From contig JAFYYW010000024.1 in assembly GCA_017548985.1 (NCBI GenBank), positions 1 to 56,993 on the forward strand: a stretch of 56,993 nt of DNA. The letters run 5' to 3'. This document shows, one piece after another, positions 17,293-25,483 of this stretch. The translations under genes were made by a program, and so were the position numbers. Origin of the DNA: Bacteroidales bacterium. Its GTDB lineage: Bacteria > Bacteroidota > Bacteroidia > Bacteroidales > UBA932. Each line of letters opens with the position of its first letter. Position 1 is the first letter of the stretch. Under the pieces are notes generated by a model. It searched no databases. It was not told the DNA's origin and worked only from the letters and a program-made list of their open reading frames with translations.

Positions 17293-20200
17293 ATGAAAAA
17301 GACTATGTTTTACCTTATTCTCGCGATCGCCGTTGCCTGTGTCGCAGCCGTGGTCGCTTGCGCCTATGTCCGCACGAATGATTCGGATAAAGCGAAGAAA
17401 CTTGACGAGCAAGGCCATGCCCTGGCCTCGCTGTGGAAAAACTATTATGCCGCCCAGAAGGCTGACTTGCCAAAGAAGATGAGCGAGGCCCTCGACGAGA
17501 TTATCACCACGGCAAAATCCAAGAGGTACCATTGGGATTTCTATGACGCCTGGGTGAAGAAAGTCGACGCCGAGGTATCCAGGAACTGGAAGGTACGCCA
17601 GGAGATGAACACTGCCCTCGCCAACGCTGTCAAGGAATACGATGAGCCGATCGTGACCTATACTTACAGGTCCTCGTACGGCGGATCCGGGCTCCTTGAC
17701 TATGTCCTGGCCAACAAGACCCGTCTCCAGGCTGGAAAGAACACTATTTTCCACAAGAGGACGGCAGGGCAGATGAACGGCCTTCTGAATGATTTCATCA
17801 AAGATGATTATGAATATGCCCTCTGGTCCGAAAGGATCAGTAACAGGAGCACCACCAAAGGCAACGAGGCGTTGAAGGAATATTTGGGTGAGACTTATCC
17901 CAACGCCGCCTGGAACGAGTATCTGTCCCTCGATAATAGGTATTGGTCCTACAGGGGAGATGATGTCAAGGCTTTCGTGGAAAAATACGCCGGCAAGGCT
18001 GTGAGTCTTTTCGGAAAGGCTCTCCTGTTTGAGGACCGGATGACCCTGTTGTCCCGCGAAAAAGGCAGTGAGGCTGAATATAAAGCCTTGTATGAGGACA
18101 TCAAGGCCGCGGAGAAAGAGCGGATATCTTATAGATCCGGTGTTGACTCCAAGATTGCCGGAACTATCGATAGTTTCAAGAATCAGATGGACGTGCTTGA
18201 GAACAAGGATGTCTCGATCTCTTTCCAGGATAATGACATAGTTGTGACCTTGAGGAATCTCCCGAGTGTCGATGTGTCCATGTTCCTTGACGATAAGGAG
18301 GGAACCCCGCTTTTCAAAAAGACGGTCAATAATCCCAAGAAGAGTTTCTATGTTCTTGATACTGTGAGGATTCCCATTCCGAGATGCGACGACGGCAACT
18401 ATGTTGTCAAGGCCAAGAATGGCAAGATAGAGGCTCAGGGACAGTATATTCCCAAGACCTTGTCAATAGCCTTGAGGGAGGATTTTGACGGGCGCAAGTT
18501 CTATGTGGCCGACTACCAATCCGGTGAGCCACTTAAGAAAGTCGACCTCATACTCATCCATTCGGGGAAGGTAATCGCTGAGGCCAAGGATGTCACTGTC
18601 AATGGTTTCACGCCTCTTCCGGAGGAATTTGGCAAGGTGATGAAAGCGGACGTGTATTATTACCTCAGGGCCTCTTGGAAAGACTCTGACGGCTTCATTC
18701 ACATGTCCAAGGAGCAGAGTCTGCATAATTCCAGGGATTACTATAACGAGCGGAAAGGCTATATCGGTAATTATTGTGACCTGTTCACGGATAAAACCGC
18801 TTTCAATCCCGGAGAGACCGTCAAGTTCAAGGCCGTCCTTTATTCCGGCAACCAATATGTGAGTTTCAAGGTCTTAGACGCCGGTGAGGCTATCGAGGCC
18901 AGTTTCATAAACGCTGAGAATAAAGAGATCGCGAAGACGGAGCTGAAAACCAATGAGTTCGGCTCTGTGGCCGGGGAGTTCAAGATTCCGGAGGGAGAAC
19001 GTAACGGTAGATTCACCATAAAGATACGTTACAAAAACAGCGTTCTGGAGTCCAAGTCGATTGTCGTTGACGAGTTCGTCCTTCCGACTTATGACCTCTC
19101 TTTCGAGAGTGTTGACAAGCTTTATTTCGTGGGTGACGAGATCGAGGTGAAGGGAAAGGTGTCAAGTTACAGCGGACATCCGCTCGACGCCGCGGAGGTG
19201 ACTTACGAGATTGACAGCTGGGGCACCCTCTTGGCTGACGGCGAGATCAAGCTCGAGTCTGACGGGTCATTCTCCGTGAAGTTCCCGTCGGTGAAAGACA
19301 GGTATTGGTACAGGCTCAAGGTCAAGGTCAAGGACGCCACGGGAGAGACCAGCGAGTTCTCCCGGAGGGTCTTTGTGCTGAACGCCTTCAGTATTGAGAT
19401 GAATGTTGAGAATGCCGCGTCTGGGGATATCGCGCTTGGGTCCGGCAGGTACGGAAGGTGCGAGCTGCTGTCGGAGAAAGTCGCCAGGGTCACTTTCACT
19501 TCCAAGAACAATGAGGGGCAGAAAGTGCCGGTGGACATCAGTTTCGAGTTGAAAGACGCGAATGACAAGGTGGTATTCAAAGGAGAGGCTGAATCAGGTT
19601 CCACCAAGGAGATCCCCATTCCTTCTCCAGGACTTTACACCCTTGAGGCTTCAGCGACAGTCGAGGCCACTGACGGGAAGGAGATTTCCTCAAAGTCCGA
19701 GATGTCGTTCCTCGTGGTCGGTGATGACGACAAGGCTATCAATGCCGATGTCGAGAATTTCTTCAAGTTGGTCGGCCCTTGCTCTGACTGTTCGGTGAAG
19801 GACGGTGAGGCGATAAAGGTCCAGTTCGGAGCCGGAGCGGGCCCTGTGTGGGCTGTTGCCGAACTCTTCGATGAGCAGAGAAAACCTCTCGCCCGGGAGC
19901 TGGTACAGTTGGACGGAAAGCCTGGCTCTGAAGGCTCCATAAAGACTCTTTCATTTGAGTACAAGAACGAGTATCCGGACGCTTTGACTCTGTATATCTT
20001 CTATTTCCGTAACGAGACCCATTACGTGTTCCATCGCGAGTTCAAGCGTGAGAAGACAATCTTGGATCTTCCTCTTTCTTTCACCTCATTCGAGGACAAG
20101 GCATATCCCGGGAAGCAATATTCATTCGTCCTGAAGTCAGATCCAGGGACCGAGATGGTCGCGGCCATCTTCGACAAGGCCTCGGAGAGGATATCTCCGA

Positions 20201-22563
20201 ATATCTGGGAGACCGTCAATCTTGTGAACCTCGGCGCGAGGCCGGTCTATTACGATGCGATGGACGGAAGCGTGGATCGTGGCAGGATCTATGATTATGA
20301 CAGGAGAATGATGAGTACCCGCGCGGCGGGGAAGAACGGAGCGATGGTGCTCGAGTCCGCTCCGATGATGGTCGAAGATAGCGAGGTGATGATGGAAAAA
20401 GTGAGTGAGGAATCGGCCGATTCCTCCGTTGAGCTGGATGAGGTCGAGGTGCGTTCTGATTTCTCGACCGCCCTCGCTTTCGAGCCTTATCTGCGGACTG
20501 ACAGCAAAGGATCCGCCATCTTGAAGTTCAAGACTTCCGACAAACTCTCAACCTTCGTGGTGCAGGTTTTCGCCCACACCAAGGAGATGAAGAACGCCCT
20601 GGTGAGGCAGGAGATGACAGTATCCATCCCGGTGAAAGTCAATGTCGTTGAGCCGAAGTATATTTATAAAGGTGACAAGTATGTCCTTCACGCGACCGTC
20701 TCCAGTTCATCGGACAAGCCGGTATCCGGAACGGTGGCGCTCCAGACCTACGCCGGGTCAGATTATGAAGGTACCAAGCCCTTCATTACCCTGTCCAAGA
20801 AGGTGACTGTCCCCGCCGGCAAGTCCGTGCCGGTCGAGTTTAATGTGGATCCGAAGGGGCACGATCTCCTTGGGCTGAAAGTCGTGTTCGCCGATAACGC
20901 CAAATCATTCTCAGACGCGGTGTTTGTCACCCTGCCTGTCTATGAGGCCGAGCAGACCTTGACGGAGGCCCACTCCGCCGTCCTGCTCTCCGGGATGGAC
21001 AAGGACGCTCTTATCCAGCGTATCCGCTCCTCATTCACCGGAACCACCTCAGCTGGAGCCGAATACAAAGAGATAGACATCCGTCAAATGGTGCTTGACG
21101 CCATCCCGTCGAAGGTTGAGCCGGACGGTAAGGATGTCCTGTCCCTGACGGAGGCATATTATGTGCGCAGGGTCGCTGAGAAGCTCGGGGCCGACTTTGA
21201 CTTCGTCACCTCGGACGAGGATATCCTCGACAAGATTGTCGCCTGCCAGAACGCTGACGGTGGCTTCGGCTGGTTCGAGGGTATGAAGTCATCTCCGGTC
21301 ATCACGGCCGTGGTCCTGGAGCGTTTCGCCAAGCTCCGTGACGCTGGTCTGGCCGAAGAGGTCGCCGATTCTGATTCGGCTATCGCCTTCCTCGACAAGA
21401 ACCAGTTTATCCACGACAGCTGGCCTTATTGGAGCGGGTGGCTCTCGACCGCGCAATACGCCTATGTCCGCTCGATGTACACCTCCGTCAAGTTCGATGT
21501 CTCCAAGGAGACTATAAGTGAGGCGAGCGAATATTCAAAGAACTTCAGGGAGTTCAAGAAATACATCAAGGATTATTTGATTCCTTCCCAGAAGGATGGC
21601 CGCGGCCTTCAGGGCCAGATCCTGGCCAAGGCCCGCAGGATCAAGACCCTGGTCAACCTGGTATATGGGGATGGCGGTCTCAATCTGGCATCCGCGTGGG
21701 GCATCAAGCTTTCGGCTGATTCCAAGATGCGCTCATCCATTGTCGCCGATGTGGCTTCCTTGGATGAATACGCGGTCGAGCACCGTGACGGCGGCTGGTA
21801 CTATCCCAACGCCGTGATGCCTTGGAGGGGACTTCTTGAAAGTGAGCTTTACGCCCACTCTCTCCTTTGCGACTTGCTGTCTGACAACAGGATACAGTCT
21901 GGTGAGAAGGCGGAGATAGCCATCGCCGACGGCATCCGTATCTGGATGATGCTCCAGAAGGAGACACAGAAATGGGGAGAGGATCCCGCTTTCGTGGACG
22001 CCATCAATTCGGTGCTCACTGGTGGTGAGGAAGTCCTGTCGACAAGGGTTATCCTTATGACAAAGACTTACAAGGTGCCGTTCTCGAAGGTTGTGGCGGC
22101 AGGAAACGGCTTCACCATCGAGAGGCATTTCTACAAGGAGGTCCAGGGTGAGAACTCAACTAAGAACCTACTTGAGATTTATCCCGGAATGAAGCTGAAG
22201 AGGGGAGAGAAGGTCATCACCGAATATAAGATCTGGAACCAGGAGAACCGTAGTTTCGTGAAGCTCAACGCTCCTCGTGAGGCGGCGTTCAGGCCAGTGG
22301 ACCAGCTTTCCGGCCATGTCGGATGGTGGTACAGGCCGATTGGCTCGTACGCTGTCTCGCCCCAGGGCTACAGGAATGTGAAGGCTGACCGGACCGAGTA
22401 TTACTTCGATGTCTATCCCGAGGAGAACACCACGGTGACGGAAGAGTTCTACATCACGCAGGAAGGCACTTTCAGCGCCCCGGTCGTGACCATAGAGTCT
22501 CTTTACGCCCCCCATTACCGCGCCAACGACAAGTTTGGCGGCGTCCTGCCTGTCGTGGAGTAA
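17293..22563 (+). CDS. Alpha-2-macroglobulin family protein without a thioester motif
   Basis: I use ATG 17293, where a signal sequence begins (MKKTMFYLILAIAVACVAAV, lipobox VVAC), giving 1756 residues. An N-terminal helical region of about 300 residues comes first. Macroglobulin-type beta domains follow (DLFTDKTAFNPGETVKFKAV, VVDEFVLPTYDLSFE), then the A2M core (FEPYLRTDSKGSAILKFKTS) and an alpha/alpha-toroid region (ILDKIVACQNADGGFGWFEG). No CxEQ thioester is present in the toroid, unlike the paralogue at 47996. Bacterial macroglobulins trap proteases at the cell envelope; without the thioester, covalent trapping is unlikely. It probably shares a transcript with folC. Confidence 0.88.
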   Translation: MKKTMFYLILAIAVACVAAVVACAYVRTNDSDKAKKLDEQGHALASLWKNYYAAQKADLPKKMSEALDEIITTAKSKRYHWDFYDAWVKKVDAEVSRNWKVRQEMNTALANAVKEYDEPIVTYTYRSSYGGSGLLDYVLANKTRLQAGKNTIFHKRTAGQMNGLLNDFIKDDYEYALWSERISNRSTTKGNEALKEYLGETYPNAAWNEYLSLDNRYWSYRGDDVKAFVEKYAGKAVSLFGKALLFEDRMTLLSREKGSEAEYKALYEDIKAAEKERISYRSGVDSKIAGTIDSFKNQMDVLENKDVSISFQDNDIVVTLRNLPSVDVSMFLDDKEGTPLFKKTVNNPKKSFYVLDTVRIPIPRCDDGNYVVKAKNGKIEAQGQYIPKTLSIALREDFDGRKFYVADYQSGEPLKKVDLILIHSGKVIAEAKDVTVNGFTPLPEEFGKVMKADVYYYLRASWKDSDGFIHMSKEQSLHNSRDYYNERKGYIGNYCDLFTDKTAFNPGETVKFKAVLYSGNQYVSFKVLDAGEAIEASFINAENKEIAKTELKTNEFGSVAGEFKIPEGERNGRFTIKIRYKNSVLESKSIVVDEFVLPTYDLSFESVDKLYFVGDEIEVKGKVSSYSGHPLDAAEVTYEIDSWGTLLADGEIKLESDGSFSVKFPSVKDRYWYRLKVKVKDATGETSEFSRRVFVLNAFSIEMNVENAASGDIALGSGRYGRCELLSEKVARVTFTSKNNEGQKVPVDISFELKDANDKVVFKGEAESGSTKEIPIPSPGLYTLEASATVEATDGKEISSKSEMSFLVVGDDDKAINADVENFFKLVGPCSDCSVKDGEAIKVQFGAGAGPVWAVAELFDEQRKPLARELVQLDGKPGSEGSIKTLSFEYKNEYPDALTLYIFYFRNETHYVFHREFKREKTILDLPLSFTSFEDKAYPGKQYSFVLKSDPGTEMVAAIFDKASERISPNIWETVNLVNLGARPVYYDAMDGSVDRGRIYDYDRRMMSTRAAGKNGAMVLESAPMMVEDSEVMMEKVSEESADSSVELDEVEVRSDFSTALAFEPYLRTDSKGSAILKFKTSDKLSTFVVQVFAHTKEMKNALVRQEMTVSIPVKVNVVEPKYIYKGDKYVLHATVSSSSDKPVSGTVALQTYAGSDYEGTKPFITLSKKVTVPAGKSVPVEFNVDPKGHDLLGLKVVFADNAKSFSDAVFVTLPVYEAEQTLTEAHSAVLLSGMDKDALIQRIRSSFTGTTSAGAEYKEIDIRQMVLDAIPSKVEPDGKDVLSLTEAYYVRRVAEKLGADFDFVTSDEDILDKIVACQNADGGFGWFEGMKSSPVITAVVLERFAKLRDAGLAEEVADSDSAIAFLDKNQFIHDSWPYWSGWLSTAQYAYVRSMYTSVKFDVSKETISEASEYSKNFREFKKYIKDYLIPSQKDGRGLQGQILAKARRIKTLVNLVYGDGGLNLASAWGIKLSADSKMRSSIVADVASLDEYAVEHRDGGWYYPNAVMPWRGLLESELYAHSLLCDLLSDNRIQSGEKAEIAIADGIRIWMMLQKETQKWGEDPAFVDAINSVLTGGEEVLSTRVILMTKTYKVPFSKVVAAGNGFTIERHFYKEVQGENSTKNLLEIYPGMKLKRGEKVITEYKIWNQENRSFVKLNAPREAAFRPVDQLSGHVGWWYRPIGSYAVSPQGYRNVKADRTEYYFDVYPEENTTVTEEFYITQEGTFSAPVVTIESLYAPHYRANDKFGGVLPVVE

Positions 22564-22572
22564 ACCTTGGAC

Positions 22573-24237
22573 TTATAACTTGCTGGCGGGGACGCCTTCG
22601 AAGGTTATCTTGACGGGAAGTATTTTCCCGTCGGCGTCGAAATACATTCTTTCGATGCAGACCACCCGGTCATTCCCGTCGTAGCTGTCGAGAGGGTGGC
22701 GGTGATAGACGATGTAATACTCGTCCTTCCCGCTGCCCTTTATGACTGAATGATGGCCGGCTCCGGTAGCTACTGAAGTGTCTGATTCCAAGATGGTTCC
22801 GATTCGCTCAAAAGGACCGTGGGGACTGTCTGAAATGGCATAAGCCACATGATAGTCGGGGCCAGTCCAGCCGCCTTCACTCCACATGAAATAATACTTG
22901 CCGTTCCTCTTCAGCATGAAAGGACCTTCGACATATCCTTTGGGAGTGATCTCCTTGTAAATGGTGCCATCCTCAAACGGAACCAGACTCTTAAGATCAT
23001 TTCCGAGCTTGACCATATTGCAATGACGCCAGCCTCCGTAATACATGTAGTAGGTTCCATCGTCATCCTTGAACACGAACTGGTCGATAGGCTGCGCTCC
23101 GTTGATGACCTCGTCTATCAGTGGATGCCCGAGCGCGTCCTTGAACGGTCCCGCCGGGTTGTCGGCCACGGCAACCCCGATGCCACCTTCGCCTTTCTCG
23201 TGCATGTCATTGGCTCCGAAATAGATATAATAAGTCCCGTCTTTCTCGATAACGGACGGAGCCCAAAGGGCGCGGCGTAGCCAGGATATATTCTCCTTCG
23301 AAAGCACCTTCTCATGTCTTGTCCAGTGTATCAGGTCCTTTGAGGAAAAAGCGTCCATGAATAGTTGTTCGTCATAAGGTCTTGACCAGGTGGGATATAT
23401 CCAGTATTCCTTTCCGAATACCACGGCTTCAGGATCGGCATACCAGCCGGTGAAGAGGGGATTCCCGCTCACCTTGCTGCGCTTCCCGAAACGGGACAAG
23501 GCATCAATCTCTTTTTGTGCCTTTTTCATGTCTTTCTTGAACTCGTCGCTGGAATGAAGGACCGCCACGATTCCGGAAGCGGCCGCCCTGGCTTCCTGGA
23601 CGTCACTCTGGAAATGGTAACCGACGATGACTCGGCTGGCACCATACCTGTATCCGACCTCCAGGATATCCTGGCTCCTTTCCGGAAGAAGCTCCGAGAG
23701 GATAAGGGCCATTGTCCACCCCCTTGTCGTATGGCCGGAAGGATATGACGCTGACGTCCTGTGTCCTTCCTCATCCTCCGGGACACCGGTGGGCTCGGAG
23801 AACTCCACATATGGACGCACACGGTTGTAATATGACTTGATTTTCCGATTCTCGGCCCCCGAAGTCTTTGTGGACCTGGAGAGAAGCCGGTACAGGTCAG
23901 GCGTCTGTTCCTTGCTGATCCTCAATCCGATAGCCTCTTCGAATATCTTCGACATATAATCCATGGAGGTGGCCGCGTCATCTTTGGCTATCCTTCCTCT
24001 CGATCTTCCGCGCAGGGCTTTTCCCCACTCGTAATACGCTTTGTCTCCGGCAAATCGGGGATCGTTCGGTTTGGCGGGAGCGGGAATATAGGCTGAGGCG
24101 TCAGGCAGATCGGCTGTCTGGAAGTAAGCCTTAGACTCGGATGAAGACAAATCCTTGGAGGCTGTGCCGCACGATGAGAACAAAACTGGCATCGCGGCTG
24201 TCATAATCAGCAGGAGGACGGAGGTCGATTTTTTCAT
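22573..24237 (-). CDS. Fusion of PAP2/class A acid phosphatase and GH43 glycosidase
   Basis: Start chosen at ATG 24237, where the signal begins (MKKSTSVLLLIMTAAMPVLF, lipobox SSC), giving 554 residues. Residues about 35-240 form a class A acid phosphatase/PAP2 domain with the complete signature: K134-X6-R141-P142, PSGH at 166-169, and S201-R202-X5-H208-X3-D212. From about residue 258 a five-bladed GH43-type propeller begins (NPLFTGWYADPEAVVF, LWAPSVIEKDGTYYIYFG, AQPIDQFVFKDDDGTYYMYYGG, GYVEGPFMLK). It has the expected base Asp, third acidic residue and acid Glu. GH43 enzymes act on arabinose- or xylose-containing glycans. Both domains look active, and the fusion hints at a phosphorylated glycan substrate. 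Confidence 0.88.
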   Translation of the reverse strand: MKKSTSVLLLIMTAAMPVLFSSCGTASKDLSSSESKAYFQTADLPDASAYIPAPAKPNDPRFAGDKAYYEWGKALRGRSRGRIAKDDAATSMDYMSKIFEEAIGLRISKEQTPDLYRLLSRSTKTSGAENRKIKSYYNRVRPYVEFSEPTGVPEDEEGHRTSASYPSGHTTRGWTMALILSELLPERSQDILEVGYRYGASRVIVGYHFQSDVQEARAAASGIVAVLHSSDEFKKDMKKAQKEIDALSRFGKRSKVSGNPLFTGWYADPEAVVFGKEYWIYPTWSRPYDEQLFMDAFSSKDLIHWTRHEKVLSKENISWLRRALWAPSVIEKDGTYYIYFGANDMHEKGEGGIGVAVADNPAGPFKDALGHPLIDEVINGAQPIDQFVFKDDDGTYYMYYGGWRHCNMVKLGNDLKSLVPFEDGTIYKEITPKGYVEGPFMLKRNGKYYFMWSEGGWTGPDYHVAYAISDSPHGPFERIGTILESDTSVATGAGHHSVIKGSGKDEYYIVYHRHPLDSYDGNDRVVCIERMYFDADGKILPVKITFEGVPASKL

Positions 24238-24393
24238 TATAGTCATATCCTTTAATACCAAAACAGTACGCAATATATGAATTTTCTCAATTATTGAACA
24301 GGATTATCGCTCCCAGCCTCCCGTCTTTTTTGCGTTTATTCTATAATTATGTGATCATAAAATGCTTTACGAACTCAGCGCTGCGTACGACCC

Positions 24394-24424
24394 TTGCCGT
24401 TTGCGTGATAAACACGTATCTTTG
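24394..24424 (+). promoter_or_regulatory. Promoter of the winged-helix protein gene
   Basis: TTGC at 24394-24397, then 19 nt, then TATCTTTG at 24417-24424, a good match to the Bacteroidetes consensus. Transcription would begin around 24431, just ahead of ATG 24446, which argues against the upstream in-frame ATG at 24362. Confidence 0.6.
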
Positions 24425-24445
24425 TCGTACGAGAACAAGCGCCCT

Positions 24446-25483
24446 ATGAATCCTGTTTCCACCAGACTTCTGAGCCAGCAGCTGATATGCCCCCAGTTCA
24501 CCTCGCCTCACGACGTGGTGTCCTGGATGGGCGCTATGCAGGCCCAGGACTATAAGATGGTCAGATGGGGTGTGGCGATGCGCACCAGAAAGCCCTCTGC
24601 CAAGGCGTTCGAGAAGGATTACAACGACGGGCGGATAGTCAGGACCCACCTCTTCCGAACCACCTGGCAGCTGGTGGCCGGAGAGGACCTTGGCTGGATG
24701 TTGGAGTTATGCCGGAAACCTGCCATGCGGGGGCTTCTGGGCTGGATGAAATCCAACGGCATCAGCATACCGGAAACGGAGCAGGAAGTCGTAAGCCAGA
24801 TATTCTCGGACGTTCTCACGAAGAACCGGATCGCCGTCAAGAGCGACTTCGCCGCGGCCCTCGAGGACAGGGGAATGCCTATGGAGGACCACCGGCTCTC
24901 GTATCATATCCGTCTGGGTGAATATTCAGGGCTGCTTTGCAGCGGCGACCTACTTCCCAGGAAGCACAGTTACGCACTGGTTGCCGACAAGCTCCCGAAA
25001 TCGCGGTCTGTTCCCAGGGAGGAGGCCCTTGCCCGACTTGTTGGAATATATTTCCGCAGCCACGGCCCGGCCACTCTGGAAGATTTCGTCTGGTGGTCAG
25101 GATTGAACGCCGGTGACTGCCGGAAGGGGATGGACGCCCTCGGAGACGAACTTGTCGAGGTGCGGTGGAAAGGCCTGCCTTTCTTTGTCATCGAGGGTTT
25201 CAGGACCAGAGGATTCCGCAGCGGCAGCGTCCACTTGCTTCCTCCTTATGATGAATATCTGATTGGCTACAAGAGCCGTCAGGTGTCTCTGAATCCCGAT
25301 CATAGTCACCGCGCGCACAACAACACCGGCAATTTCTGGCCTGTGGTCCTTCAGGACGGTCAGGTGGTAGGAAACTGGAGCGCCCCCGGCGGCAAGGTGT
25401 CAGTGGATCTGTTTCATCCTGATACTATCCTTGACGAGGAGGCGCTTCTTGGTCAGATTAAGATGTTTAGTCTTTCTGTGTAA
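24446..25483 (+). CDS. Winged helix DNA-binding domain protein (HTH_42 / AlkZ-like)
   Basis: The 345-residue protein (MNPVSTRLLSQQLICPQF) matches the HTH_42 family: WMGAMQAQDYKMVRWGVAMRT, then VRTHLFRTTWQLVAGEDL, then SHGPATLEDFVWWSGL and the C-terminal LLPPYDEYLIGYKSR. Members of this superfamily include AlkZ/YcaQ-type DNA glycosylases, where the QxQ motif is catalytic. Here QAQDY is present at the expected place (about residues 32-36). A role in DNA repair is plausible but unproven. It is monocistronic with its own promoter, and its stop overlaps the end of the convergent GH106 gene by 17 bp. Confidence 0.87.
   Translation: MNPVSTRLLSQQLICPQFTSPHDVVSWMGAMQAQDYKMVRWGVAMRTRKPSAKAFEKDYNDGRIVRTHLFRTTWQLVAGEDLGWMLELCRKPAMRGLLGWMKSNGISIPETEQEVVSQIFSDVLTKNRIAVKSDFAAALEDRGMPMEDHRLSYHIRLGEYSGLLCSGDLLPRKHSYALVADKLPKSRSVPREEALARLVGIYFRSHGPATLEDFVWWSGLNAGDCRKGMDALGDELVEVRWKGLPFFVIEGFRTRGFRSGSVHLLPPYDEYLIGYKSRQVSLNPDHSHRAHNNTGNFWPVVLQDGQVVGNWSAPGGKVSVDLFHPDTILDEEALLGQIKMFSLSV

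Noticed and set aside
24362..24445. Longer N-terminus for the winged-helix protein
   Set aside because: The extra codons overlap a good promoter at 24394-24424, and the family start fits ATG 24446.
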